Part shown: positions 14,714 to 23,540 of the stretch, in pieces
How positions within the stretch are numbered: position 1 is the stretch's first letter
How the letters are laid out: the number at the start of each line of letters is the position of its first letter
Assembly: GCA_002421825.1 (NCBI GenBank)
Contig: DISR01000018.1
Coordinates: forward strand, 20,859 to 60,015
Source of the DNA: Thiobacillus sp. UBA6205
Lineage (GTDB): Bacteria > Pseudomonadota > Gammaproteobacteria > Burkholderiales > Thiobacillaceae
DNA: 39,157 nucleotides
Direction: 5' to 3'
Translations under genes and position numbers: made by a program
Notes under the pieces: model-generated
What the model saw: only the letters and a program-made list of their open reading frames with translations
Told to the model about the DNA's origin: nothing
The model's database searches: none

Positions 14714-16153
14714 ATGGAACCCGGTACGGACAGCGCCCCCGCGCTCTACCAGAAACGCATCCCCATCTACACCCGCTCGGTGAAGGGGCCGTTCCGCCGT
14801 TTCAAGACCGCGGTGCTGCTCTTCGGCTTCGCCGTCTTCTTCCTGCTGCCATGGTTGCCGTGGGCACGCCCGGACGCGCCGTCGCAGGCCGTGCTGTTCG
14901 ACCTGCCGGGACGCCGTTTTCTCATCCTCGGCCTCACCGTCTATCCGCAGGACGTCATCTGGCTCGCCCTGCTGCTGTTCATCGCCGCGATCCTGCTGTT
15001 CTTCGCCACCGCGCTGATCGGCCGCGCCTTCTGCGGCTACTTCTGCTTCCAGACGCTGTGGACCGACTGCTTCATCTGGATCGAGCATTTCGTGCAGGGC
15101 GAACGCCCGGCGCGCCTGCGTCTTGCGCGCCAGCCGTGGAACCGCGAAAAGCTCGCCAGGATCGGCGGCACCCATGCCCTGTGGGTGCTGGTGTCGTTCT
15201 GGACCGGCATGACCTTCGCCGCCTACTTCGCCTACGCGCCGCAGCTCGTCGTCGACTTCTTCACCGGCCAGGCGGCGCCCGCCGCCTACATCACGGTGGG
15301 CATCCTCACCGCGTCCACCTATCTTGCCGCCGGCCTCATGCGCGAGCAGGTGTGCACCTACGTGTGCCCCTACGGCCGCTTCCAGAGCGTGATGTACGAA
15401 GCACAAACCCTCGCCGTGCACTACGATGCCCGCCGTGGCGAAGGCGAATGCGGACGCGCCGCCGCGCACGCCGGCCTGCGCACCCTGGACGAGCGGCACG
15501 CCAGGGGCCATGGCGACTGCATCGACTGCAAGTTGTGCGTGCAGGTATGCCCGGCCGGCATCGACATCCGCGATGGCCTGCAATACAAGTGCATCTCCTG
15601 CGGCCTTTGCATCGATGCCTGCAACGGCATCATGGATTCCATGGGTTTTCCGCGCGGACTCATCCGCTATGATTCCGAAGCCAACCTGGGCAGCCCGGAA
15701 CCCGCCAGGCCGCGCCTGCACTGGAGGCGCCTCAAGGTGGTCGGCTACGGCGTGGCCATCGTGCTGATGTCGGCCTACCTTGCATACAGCATTTCCGCGC
15801 GCAGCGGTTTCGAAGGCGCCGTTACCCAGGTGCGCCAGCCGCTGTTCGTGGTCCTCTCCAACGGCGATATCCGCAACCGCTATCAGATTCGCGTGACGAA
15901 CAAACTCGAAAGCCCCGAGACCTTCAGCGTCGGCATCAAGGGACTGCCGGAATCCGCGCTCGACCTGGGCACGCTGCGCGAAGTGGCCGTCAGGCCTGGC
16001 CACAGCGCGGTCCTGCAGGCCAGCGTCATCCTCGACCCCGAAACCGCGTCGCGGACACGTGAGATCGAGTTCGTGATTACGCCGCGCTCGCATCCGAACG
16101 AGGCGCGCATCGAGTCGGCGGGTTTCCATTACAGCGGACAGAACCGGAACTGA
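14714..16153 (+). CDS. ccoG: cbb3 oxidase maturation protein CcoG (RdxA/FixG), Fe-S membrane protein
   Basis: 479 residues. Polytopic N-terminal part with FCGYFCFQTLW and EQVCTYVCPYGRFQ cysteine motifs, then a soluble 2[4Fe-4S] ferredoxin domain (CIDCKLCVQVCPAGIDI and CISCGLCIDACNG, around residues 272-312), a further span and a C-terminal immunoglobulin-like FixG domain. CcoG is reported to act in copper reduction during CuB-site assembly. It is followed at one base by the ccoH-like gene. No clear ribosome-binding site is seen before the ATG at 14714. Confidence 0.95.
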   Translation: MEPGTDSAPALYQKRIPIYTRSVKGPFRRFKTAVLLFGFAVFFLLPWLPWARPDAPSQAVLFDLPGRRFLILGLTVYPQDVIWLALLLFIAAILLFFATALIGRAFCGYFCFQTLWTDCFIWIEHFVQGERPARLRLARQPWNREKLARIGGTHALWVLVSFWTGMTFAAYFAYAPQLVVDFFTGQAAPAAYITVGILTASTYLAAGLMREQVCTYVCPYGRFQSVMYEAQTLAVHYDARRGEGECGRAAAHAGLRTLDERHARGHGDCIDCKLCVQVCPAGIDIRDGLQYKCISCGLCIDACNGIMDSMGFPRGLIRYDSEANLGSPEPARPRLHWRRLKVVGYGVAIVLMSAYLAYSISARSGFEGAVTQVRQPLFVVLSNGDIRNRYQIRVTNKLESPETFSVGIKGLPESALDLGTLREVAVRPGHSAVLQASVILDPETASRTREIEFVITPRSHPNEARIESAGFHYSGQNRN

Positions 16154-16154
16154 C

Positions 16155-16910
16155 ATGGAAACGGGACTGACCTTGTTCGGGGGGCTGGCAGCGGTGCTGC
16201 TGCTGTTTGCTGCCGCACGGGCGCTGCGCATGCCGGCCGAACTGGCCGGATTCGCCGCCGCCGGCATCCCCCTGTTCGCCTACATCGCCATGCTGTTCGG
16301 GCGCTGGCCCGGACTCGATGTCGTGGCCATGCATGTCGCCGTGTTCAGCATCGCGGCTTTCGTGCTGGTCGTGCTGTCGCGCTACCGCGCAAAGCAGTCG
16401 CGCATGCACTGGGCGCCCAAGGCGCTGATCGGCTTCTTCCTGGTGCTGATCGTGGTGAATGCCGGTTTTCTGTATGTGTCCACCAAGGGTTTGCCGCCCG
16501 GGCTGGCCAGCGTTTTCCTGCCCGCAGGCGACAGCAAAACCTTGCATACCGGCTTTGCGGGCACGACCCGGCATGGCAAAGATGCGGCCAAGGCGATCGG
16601 CGCCGATCTGTCACGGCAGCACCGCAACGATCAGTTGGGCTGGCAGGTCCGCGTGGAGGGATTGCGCATGCCCGCGGTCGGGCAGAATGCCGTCACGGTG
16701 TTCGTCGACGGCCGGGACGGACGGCCGCTTTCGGGTCTTGACGGAGTGTGGCGGGTAGCGAGGCCGGGGACGGCAGCGATCAGCGTGCCGCTTGCGATGA
16801 CGGTCGACGGCCAGTATGAGGCCAGGCTGGATTTTTCCGGGCCAGGCCTTTGGCTCGTCGAATTGCTGATGGACGGCTATCGCCAGGCATGGGAGATTCA
16901 GGTGCCATGA
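16155..16910 (+). CDS. ccoH: CcoH/FixH-family protein with an extra N-terminal membrane domain
   Basis: 251 residues. Residues about 155-251 form the periplasmic FixH-like domain (GWQVRV, AVTVFVDGRDGRPLSGLDG, LWLVELLMDGYRQAWEIQVP). Usual CcoH proteins have a single anchor and about 150-170 residues; here four hydrophobic stretches precede the domain (about 4-24, 31-49, 54-76, 89-109). CcoH is needed for cbb3 assembly. Position between ccoG and ccoS supports the call. Whether the N-terminal part is a fused second protein or a lineage-specific extension cannot be told here. Confidence 0.82.
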   Translation: METGLTLFGGLAAVLLLFAAARALRMPAELAGFAAAGIPLFAYIAMLFGRWPGLDVVAMHVAVFSIAAFVLVVLSRYRAKQSRMHWAPKALIGFFLVLIVVNAGFLYVSTKGLPPGLASVFLPAGDSKTLHTGFAGTTRHGKDAAKAIGADLSRQHRNDQLGWQVRVEGLRMPAVGQNAVTVFVDGRDGRPLSGLDGVWRVARPGTAAISVPLAMTVDGQYEARLDFSGPGLWLVELLMDGYRQAWEIQVP

Positions 16911-17095
16911 GCGCAACCCTGCTTTTCCTGTTCGGGCTCACCGGCATTTTCGTCGTGCTGTTGATCGTGGGTATACTATGGTCGATCAAGAGCGGCCAGT
17001 TCGAGGACATGGAAGGCCCTGCCGAGCGCATCCTGATGGACGATGATGACCCCATGCTGCCGGGGCGCAAGCCATTGAGCGGCGATGGGGAATAA
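16907..17095 (+). CDS. ccoS: cbb3 oxidase maturation protein CcoS
   Basis: 62 residues starting MSATLLFLFGLTGIFVVLL, with one span, then WSIKSGQFEDMEGPAERILM and an Asp-rich stretch, the standard CcoS signature. CcoS is required for heme b and CuB incorporation. The ATG at 16907 overlaps the ccoH stop (ATGA); the longer frame from 16850 lies inside ccoH. The copper ATPase gene ccoI, commonly between ccoH and ccoS, is absent. Confidence 0.93.
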   Translation: MSATLLFLFGLTGIFVVLLIVGILWSIKSGQFEDMEGPAERILMDDDDPMLPGRKPLSGDGE

Positions 17096-17103
17096 ACTAG
17101 AAT
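17075..17103 (+). promoter_or_regulatory. Promoter for the 35-codon membrane gene
   Basis: TTGAGC (17075-17080) and TAGAAT (17098-17103) are spaced 17 bp, matching 4/6 and 5/6 of sigma-70 consensus. It overlaps the ccoS 3' end. The predicted start near 17110 leaves a leader of about 19 bases with a good GGAG. Confidence 0.6.
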
Positions 17104-17128
17104 TCGCGCAAATATTTCGGAGTCGACG

Positions 17129-17236
17129 ATGAAACAGTATCTATCCAAGCAAAACCTGCCCATGCTCCTGGTGGTTGGCATGGTCATCTGGGCGTGGCTC
17201 AGTCTTCTCAGTGTCCTGATCGCCGGTTTTTTCTAA
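17129..17236 (+). CDS. 35-residue single-span membrane protein downstream of ccoS
   Basis: Reads MKQYLSKQNLPMLLVVGMVI and continues with WAWLSLLSVL to an end in FF; a short polar N-terminus followed by one hydrophobic helix (about residues 10-34). GGAG sits six bases before the ATG, a promoter lies at 17075-17103, and an intrinsic terminator begins 17 bases after the stop, so it is a self-contained transcription unit. Position suggests an accessory cbb3 subunit or assembly peptide, comparable in size to the 37-residue CcoM of Pseudomonas stutzeri, but I see no sequence relation I can vouch for. Confidence 0.65.
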   Translation: MKQYLSKQNLPMLLVVGMVIWAWLSLLSVLIAGFF

Positions 17237-17253
17237 GGACGCGGCCATAAATT

Positions 17254-17281
17254 AAAAAGCCCCGCAGTCGCGGGGCTTTTT
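17254..17281. terminator. Bidirectional terminator between the cco island and rpoH
   Basis: Stem GCCCCGC/GCGGGGC (17259-17265, 17270-17276) is flanked by AAAAA and TTTTT, so it can end transcription from both the 35-codon gene (plus) and rpoH (minus), whose stop is at 17300. Confidence 0.92.
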
Positions 17282-17299
17282 GTTGGGTTGCCGGCTTGC

Positions 17300-18142
17300 T
17301 CAGGCCGGGATCAGCTCGCGCATTTTCTTCATGGCCTTGGCCTCGATCTGGCGCACGCGCTCGGCGGAAATGCCGAATTCGGCAGCCAGTTCGTGCAGGG
17401 TGGAGGAGCCGTCCTCGTTGAGCCAGCGCGCCTGGATGATGCGGCGGCTGCGGTCGTCCAGGCTGGTCAGCGCAGCGACGAGGCCTTCATGCTGCAGGCG
17501 TTCGTTCTGCTCACGCGCCAGAACCTCAACCGGTTCGTCGTCGGGGCTGGCGAGGTAGGCGATGGGGCTGTAGGACTCTTCGCCGTCTTCGACAGTCGGG
17601 TCGAGGCCGATGTCGCCGCCGGACATGCGGGTTTCCATCTCCCGCACTTCCTCGGGTTTGACGTTGAGTTCCTTGGCGATGGCGGCGGTTTCATCCGGAC
17701 CCAGGCTGCCCAGGCCCTGCCTCATGCTGCGCAGGTTGAAGAACAGCTTGCGCTGGGCCTTGGTGGTGGCCACCTTGACCAGGCGCCAGTTCTTCAAAAT
17801 GTATTCGTGGATTTCGGCCTTGATCCAGTGCAGTGCGAAGGAGACCAGGCGCACGCCGCGGTCGGGATCGAAGCGCTTGACCGCCTTCATCAGGCCGATG
17901 TTGCCTTCCTGGATGAGGTCGGCCTGGGGCAGGCCGTAGCCCATGTAGTGGCGGGCGGTGCTCACCACCACGCGCAGGTGCGAAAGCACCAGCTGGCGGG
18001 CGGCGCCGACATCCTCGTGGTCGCGCCAGCGGCGGGCCAGGGCCTGTTCTTCTTCCAGCGTCAGCATGGGATAACGGCTCACGCTGTGGATGTAGGCATC
18101 CAGACTTCCGGCGGAAACGATGGGCATCAGGGCTGTGGACAT
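17300..18142 (-). CDS. rpoH: RNA polymerase sigma-32 (heat-shock) factor
   Basis: 280 residues from the ATG at 18142, preceded by GGGAGG. A 27-codon upstream extension would be translated from the CIRCE region and is rejected. Region 2 is seen in ADLIQEGNIGLMKAVKRFDPDRGVR and FALHWIKAEIHEYILKNWR; the sigma-32-specific RpoH box reads QRKLFFNLR; region 4 has LAAEFGISAERVRQIEAKAM. It directs heat-shock promoters. It follows ftsX on the same strand, separated by a GC hairpin, its own promoter and a CIRCE operator. Control by HrcA at transcription is therefore likely. Confidence 0.97.
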   Translation of the reverse strand: MSTALMPIVSAGSLDAYIHSVSRYPMLTLEEEQALARRWRDHEDVGAARQLVLSHLRVVVSTARHYMGYGLPQADLIQEGNIGLMKAVKRFDPDRGVRLVSFALHWIKAEIHEYILKNWRLVKVATTKAQRKLFFNLRSMRQGLGSLGPDETAAIAKELNVKPEEVREMETRMSGGDIGLDPTVEDGEESYSPIAYLASPDDEPVEVLAREQNERLQHEGLVAALTSLDDRSRRIIQARWLNEDGSSTLHELAAEFGISAERVRQIEAKAMKKMRELIPA

Positions 18143-18166
18143 GTAAAACTTACCTCCCGATCTAAG

Positions 18167-18195
18167 TTTGGCACTCTGGCTTTCTGAGTGCCAAA
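18167..18195 (-). promoter_or_regulatory. CIRCE element (HrcA operator) of rpoH
   Basis: TTTGGCACTC and GAGTGCCAAA are perfect 10-bp inverted arms around a 9-bp spacer. The CIRCE consensus is TTAGCACTC-N9-GAGTGCTAA; each arm differs at one compensated base pair. It lies at the predicted transcription start, 25 bases before the rpoH ATG, the position expected for HrcA repression. Confidence 0.93.
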
Positions 18196-18223
18196 CGATA
18201 AAAAAGTTCGGACAAATAGTCAA
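18195..18223 (-). promoter_or_regulatory. Sigma-70 type promoter of rpoH
   Basis: Read on the minus strand: TTGACT (18223-18218), 17-bp spacer, TATCGT (18200-18195), abutting the CIRCE element. A second TTGACT lies 13 bp further upstream within the near-palindrome CCAATT..AATTGG (18224-18244). Confidence 0.7.
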
Positions 18224-18245
18224 CCAATTTAGTCAACTAATTGGA

Positions 18246-18267
18246 CCGGACCCTGCAGGGCGTCCGG
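18246..18267 (-). repeat. GC-rich hairpin between ftsX and the rpoH promoter
   Basis: CCGGACCC-TGCA-GGG(C)GTCCGG is a near-perfect palindrome with one unpaired base, directly downstream of the ftsX stop. There is no U-tract. It could protect the ftsX mRNA end or weakly separate ftsX from rpoH. Confidence 0.55.
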
Positions 18268-18268
18268 G

Positions 18269-19164
18269 CTAGCCGAATTTGCGCAAGGTGCGGCTTACGG
18301 CTAGCCAGGCCCCCAGCCAGCTGGACAGTGTGGCCAGGCCAAGAACGGCGACGCCCTCTGCCGCTCCCAGGGACGCCAGCCGGAAAGGCGAGCCGTACAA
18401 GGTCGCGAGCCGGCTGACCGGGCCGTCCATGGCCAGGCCGAGCAGGACAAGGATGCCCAGGGCGGCCAGCGCCCCGGTCGCTCCCTGCAGGGCGCCGAAA
18501 TACAGGAAAGGGCGGCGGATGTAGCGGTCGGTGGCGCCAATCAGCCGGCTGACCTCGATCTCCTCGCGCCGGGCGAGAATCTGGGCGCGGATGGCGTTGC
18601 TGGCGATGGCGACAAGGGCGAGGCCGAAAAGTGCGCTCAGCAGCAGGACGATTTGCCGGCCGAGCGTCAGCATCGCTTGCAGGCGCTCGGCCCAGGCGCT
18701 GTCGGCATGGGCGCTTTCCACGCCGGGCAGGCCGGCAAGCTCCCGGCGCAGGGTTTCCATTGCGCCCGGACTGGCTTGTTGCAGGGTCAGCACCCAGGCA
18801 TCCGGCAGGGGATTCTTTTCCAGGCCGGCGGTGATGTCCGCCAGGCCCTTGGCTTTCAGCCGTTCCAGCGCCGCCTCGCTGGAGATGAAGTGATGCCGGC
18901 CGATGGCGGGGTGGGCGCCAAGTTTTTGCTTGATGGCGTCGCGTTCGCCCTGCGTGGCGTTTTCGGCGATGAAAAGGCTGATTTCCGGCTGGGCGGGAAG
19001 GTCGCCCGCCAGCCGGTTGAGGTTGCTTATCGCGAGGTACATGCTTGCCGGCAAGGCAATGGCGACCCCGATGGCCAGCGCCGTGAAGCCACTGGCGAAA
19101 GGGGTGCGAAGCAGCCGCCTCGAGGCGTCGGCGAAAGACGAAACATGGTGGGCGAGCCAGCTTC

Positions 19165-19168
<4 letters not shown>
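18269..19168 (-). CDS. ftsX: Cell-division ABC transporter permease FtsX
   Basis: 299 residues. Four membrane spans: one near residues 25-50, then after a periplasmic loop about 165-195, 222-248 and 268-290, the FtsX/MacB-like layout. With FtsE it regulates murein hydrolase activation at the divisome. The start overlaps the ftsE stop by 4 bases. LARREEIEVSRLIGATDRYIRRPFLY is the conserved cytoplasmic coupling segment. The terminal gene of ftsY-ftsE-ftsX, a gene order conserved in proteobacteria, with rpoH next. Confidence 0.96.
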
Positions 19169-19820
<652 letters not shown>

Positions 19821-19824
<4 letters not shown>

Positions 19825-20810
19825 CGCTGACCTTCCCCGATAAGGGCTTCGACATAATCGCGTGCGACGAAGGGTTTGAGGTCGTCCAGGCCTTCGCCCA
19901 CGCCGATGTAGCGCACGGGGATGGGGCGCGCCGCGGCAATGGCCGCGAGCGCGCCGCCCTTGGCGGTGCCGTCCAGCTTGGTGACGATGAGGCCGGTGAC
20001 GCCCAGCGCGTCGTCGAAGGCCTTGACCTGGCTGACCATGTTCTGCCCGGTATTGCCGTCCAGGACCAGCAGCACTTCGTGCGGCGCGTCAGGATCCAGC
20101 TTCTGGATCACGCGCTTCACCTTCCTGATCTCTTCCATCAGGTGCAGCTGGGTGGGCAGGCGGCCGGCGGTGTCGGCCAGCACGACGTCGATGCCGCGTG
20201 CGCGCGCCGCATTGACGGCATCGAAAATCACCGAGGCGGAATCGCCCTTTTCCTGGCTCACCACGGTGACATTGTTGCGCTCGCCCCAGACCTGCAATTG
20301 TTCCCTGGCAGCGGCCCGGAAGGTGTCGCCGGCGCCCAGCAGGACCGACTTGCCCTCGCTCTGGAAAAGCTTGGCGAGCTTGCCGATGCTGGTGGTCTTG
20401 CCGGCGCCGTTGACGCCCGCCAGCATGACGATGAAAGGCCTGGCGCCGGAAGTGTCGAGCGGTTGTTCCAGCGGCGCGAGCAGCCCGGTCAGGGCATCGG
20501 CCAGCGCGGCCCTGAGCATGGCCGCATCGGACAGGTGCTCGCGCGCGACCTGCCTGCGCAGACGTTCGAGCAGGGCCTCGGTCGCATCCACGCCGACGTC
20601 GGCGGTGAGCAGGATGGCCTCCAGTTCCTCGTACAGTTCCTCGTCGATCTTGCGGCCGGCGCCGAACAGGCCGGCCAGCTGGCCGCCGATCTTTTCCCGG
20701 GTCTTGGACAGCCCCGCCCTCAGGCGCTGCGCCCAGCCCGGGCGTGCGGCGGTCTTTTCCGGCTCGGCGGGCTTGTCGGGGGGGGGAGGCGTTTTGCGGA
20801 AACCGAACAC
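19821..20810 (-). CDS. ftsY: Signal recognition particle receptor FtsY
   Basis: 329 residues from a GTG at 20810 (MFGFRKTPPPPDKP). A short A-domain is followed by the N-domain and SRP-type GTPase G-domain with GVNGAGKTTSIGKLA (P-loop, around 134-148), DTAGRLPTQ (around 215-223) and TKLDGTAKGG (around 275-284). It receives SRP-bound ribosomes at the membrane. A run of nine C in the coding strand (20778-20786 in plus coordinates) falls at codons 8-11. No Shine-Dalgarno is visible before the GTG. Confidence 0.97.
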
Positions 20811-20887
20811 AAAATTTATGGTCTTGGAAAGGGAACGCTATTTTATCATTCGCCATTCAACATTCCTTTTGGACTGCAAGACAAGCC

Positions 20888-22243
20888 ATGCAACTTGGAA
20901 GAATCGCACTGCTGCTCATCACGGCGGCCATGCCCGCGGCGGCGGGCGTTACCGACACCACCCTGGACAATGGGCTGCGCGTCATCGTCAAGGAAGACCA
21001 TCGTGCCCCGGTCGTGGTTTCCCAGCTCTGGTACAAGGCGGGCAGCATGGACGAGCACAACGGCGCGACCGGCGTCGCTCACGTTCTGGAACACATGATG
21101 TTCAAGGGCACCGGGAAGGTGCCGGACGGCCAGTTCTCCAAGCGCATTGCGGCGGCAGGCGGGCGCGAAAACGCCTTTACCAACCGTGACGCCACCGTGT
21201 ATTTCCAGCAGTTGCAGAAGGATCGCCTGCCGCTGTCGTTCGAACTGGAGGCGGATCGCATGGCCGACCTGCAGCTGAAGGAAGAGGCATTCGCGAAGGA
21301 AATCCAGGTGGTGATGGAAGAGCGCCGCCTGCGCACGGAGGACAATCCCCATGCGGTCGTGTACGAGCAGCTGATGAGCGTGGCCTTTCAGGCGCATCCT
21401 TACCGCCGTCCCGTCATCGGCTGGATGGACGATCTTCAGAACATGCGCGCGCAGGATGCGCGCGACTGGTATCAGCGCTGGTATGCGCCCAACAACGCCA
21501 CCCTGGTGGTGGCAGGCGATGTCGATCCCCAGGAAGTGATCGCGCTCGCTCGGAAGGAATATGGCCGGCTGGCGAACAAGCCGCTGCCGGTGCGCAAGCC
21601 GCAGGACGAACCGCCGCAGCGGGGCGAGAAGCGCATTGTCGTGAAGGCGCCGGCCAAGCAGCCTTACGTGTTGATGATTTATCGTGCGCCGGGCCTGGAC
21701 GATGCAGACAAGGATGTGATGCCCTGGGCCATGCAGGTGCTGGCCGGGGTGCTGAACGGCAACGATTCCGCGCGTCTCGACAAGCGCCTGGTCAAGGAGC
21801 AGCGCATCGCGGTCGAGGCCGGCGCGAGCTACGACGGCATCAGCCGCGGGCCGGGCCTGTTCTATCTCGACGGCACGCCGAGCGAGGGCAAGAGTGCGGC
21901 CGAACTGGAAAAGGCGCTGCGCGCCGAGATCCGCCGCATCCAGCATGCGGGGGTGAGCGAAGAAGAGCTCAACCGGGTCAAGGCACAGGTCATCGCCGGC
22001 GATGTCTACCAGCGCGATTCGGTGTTCTACCAGGCCATGCAGTTGGGCGAGCTGGCCACGCTTGGGCTGCCGCTGGATCTTCTGGAAAAGCGCGTGGACA
22101 AGCTCAAGGCGGTGACGGCAGACCAGGTCAGGGCGGCGGCAAGGCTGCTCACGGACGACCGGCTGTCCGTGGCCGTGCTCGACCCGCTACCGATAAGCGC
22201 CTCCGCGCGCAAGCCCTCGATGGAGGTGAAGCATGCGCGTTAA
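20888..22243 (+). CDS. M16-family zinc peptidase (catalytic partner)
   Basis: 451 residues from the ATG at 20888, giving a signal peptide MQLGRIALLLITAAMPAAAG and periplasmic location. The inverted zinc motif HVLEH is at residues 65-69, with the third ligand in the following helix (EIQVVMEERR). The pitrilysin/PqqL-like fold includes the C-terminal half without catalytic residues. It overlaps the second M16 gene by 11 bases; such pairs form heterodimers of active and inactive chains. The frame continues upstream to 20744 but without a signal sequence. Divergent from ftsY. Confidence 0.93.
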   Translation: MQLGRIALLLITAAMPAAAGVTDTTLDNGLRVIVKEDHRAPVVVSQLWYKAGSMDEHNGATGVAHVLEHMMFKGTGKVPDGQFSKRIAAAGGRENAFTNRDATVYFQQLQKDRLPLSFELEADRMADLQLKEEAFAKEIQVVMEERRLRTEDNPHAVVYEQLMSVAFQAHPYRRPVIGWMDDLQNMRAQDARDWYQRWYAPNNATLVVAGDVDPQEVIALARKEYGRLANKPLPVRKPQDEPPQRGEKRIVVKAPAKQPYVLMIYRAPGLDDADKDVMPWAMQVLAGVLNGNDSARLDKRLVKEQRIAVEAGASYDGISRGPGLFYLDGTPSEGKSAAELEKALRAEIRRIQHAGVSEEELNRVKAQVIAGDVYQRDSVFYQAMQLGELATLGLPLDLLEKRVDKLKAVTADQVRAAARLLTDDRLSVAVLDPLPISASARKPSMEVKHAR

Positions 22244-23540
22244 ACAATTCCTGCTCCTGCTCGGGGCGCTCGTCGTGGCGGTGCCGGCATGGGCGGGCGT
22301 CGCCATCCAGCACTGGACGACGCCGCAGGGCACGCGCGTCTACTTCGTCGAAAACCGTGATATTCCCATGCTCGACGTGGCGATCGACTTTCCGGCCGGC
22401 AGCCGCCATGACACACCCGGCAAAAGCGGCCTCGCCGCACTCACCCATACCATGCTCGACCAGGGTGCCGGCGGCATGAGCGACATCGTCATCGCACAGC
22501 GCCTCGCGGACGTCGGCGCCGTGCTGGGCGGGGGGTTCGACCAGGATAAAGCCGGTGTTTCGCTGCGCACGCTGTCCAGCGCGCGCGAGCGCGATGCCGC
22601 GCTGGAGGTGCTGATGGCGATCCTGCACAAGCCGCAGTTCCCGCAGGCGGCAATGCAGCGCGAGCGCGCGCGCATGCTCGCGCAACTGCGCGACGAGGAC
22701 TCGCGCCCGGGCGAGGTCGCCGCGAAGGCGTTTTACCGGGCGCTCTACGGCGACCAGGGCTACGGCCTGCCTGTTGCCGGCACGGCCAAAGGATTGAACA
22801 AGATCGTGCGCGGCGACCTGCAGGCCTGGTACCGGATGCGTTACCGCGCAGCCGATGCGGTGATCTCCGTGATCGGCGACATGAGCCGTGCCGAGGCCGA
22901 GAAACTGGCCCGGCGCATTGCTGCCGGCCTGCCGCAGGGCGCCCCGGCACCGGCCGCGGCTCCCGTTTCCCCCAGGCCGCCGACCGAAAAGCGCATCGCC
23001 CATCCTTCATTGCAAAGCCACGTGCTGATCGGGCAGGTTGGCATGGCGCGCAGCGATCCGGATTATTTCGCCCTCTACGTCGGCAACCATGTACTGGGCG
23101 GCAGCGGCTTCGACTCGCGCATGCTCGAAGAAGTCAGGCAGAAGCGCGGCTACGCGTATTCCGCCTATAGCTATTTCATTCCCATGGCGCAGCCAGGCCC
23201 CTTGCTGATCGGCCTGCAGACCAAGAATGAACAGGTGGAGGACGCCAGGAAAGTGGCGCTCGAAACCGTGGCCCGCTTCGTCGCCGAAGGGCCTACCGAG
23301 GCCGAGCTCGCTCAGGCCAGGAACAATCTGGTCGGCGGTTTCCCGTTGCGCATCGACAGCAACAAGAAAATCATGGATTACCTGCGCGCCATCGGTTTCC
23401 ACAAGCTGCCGCTCACCTACCTGGACGACTGGGTCAAGAACGTGGAGAGCGTCACGCTGGAGCAGATCCGCGATGCTTTCAAGCGCCGGGTCGATCCGGG
23501 CGCATTGTCTGTCGTGGTGGTGGGCGGGGATGCCGGCTAG
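22233..23540 (+). CDS. M16-family peptidase-like protein (non-catalytic partner)
   Basis: 435 residues with a signal peptide (MRVKQFLLLLGALVVAVPAWA). At the position of the zinc motif it reads THTMLDQG, so HxxEH is missing and the protein should be inactive alone. The glycine/arginine-rich R-Y segment typical of the inactive chain is present (EEVRQKRGYAYSAYSYF). It overlaps the active gene upstream by 11 bases and rsmD downstream by 11 bases. The biological substrate is unknown. Confidence 0.92.
   Translation: MRVKQFLLLLGALVVAVPAWAGVAIQHWTTPQGTRVYFVENRDIPMLDVAIDFPAGSRHDTPGKSGLAALTHTMLDQGAGGMSDIVIAQRLADVGAVLGGGFDQDKAGVSLRTLSSARERDAALEVLMAILHKPQFPQAAMQRERARMLAQLRDEDSRPGEVAAKAFYRALYGDQGYGLPVAGTAKGLNKIVRGDLQAWYRMRYRAADAVISVIGDMSRAEAEKLARRIAAGLPQGAPAPAAAPVSPRPPTEKRIAHPSLQSHVLIGQVGMARSDPDYFALYVGNHVLGGSGFDSRMLEEVRQKRGYAYSAYSYFIPMAQPGPLLIGLQTKNEQVEDARKVALETVARFVAEGPTEAELAQARNNLVGGFPLRIDSNKKIMDYLRAIGFHKLPLTYLDDWVKNVESVTLEQIRDAFKRRVDPGALSVVVVGGDAG

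Noticed and set aside
13514..16267. 917-codon open frame antisense to ccoP, ccoG and ccoH
   Set aside because: A high-GC shadow of the real genes; its composition is low-complexity Gly/Ala/Arg/His and the plus-strand proteins have clear family motifs.
22233..23540. Second M16 gene as a damaged pseudogene because HxxEH is missing
   Set aside because: The frame is intact with a signal peptide, and non-catalytic partners adjacent to active M16 genes are a normal arrangement.
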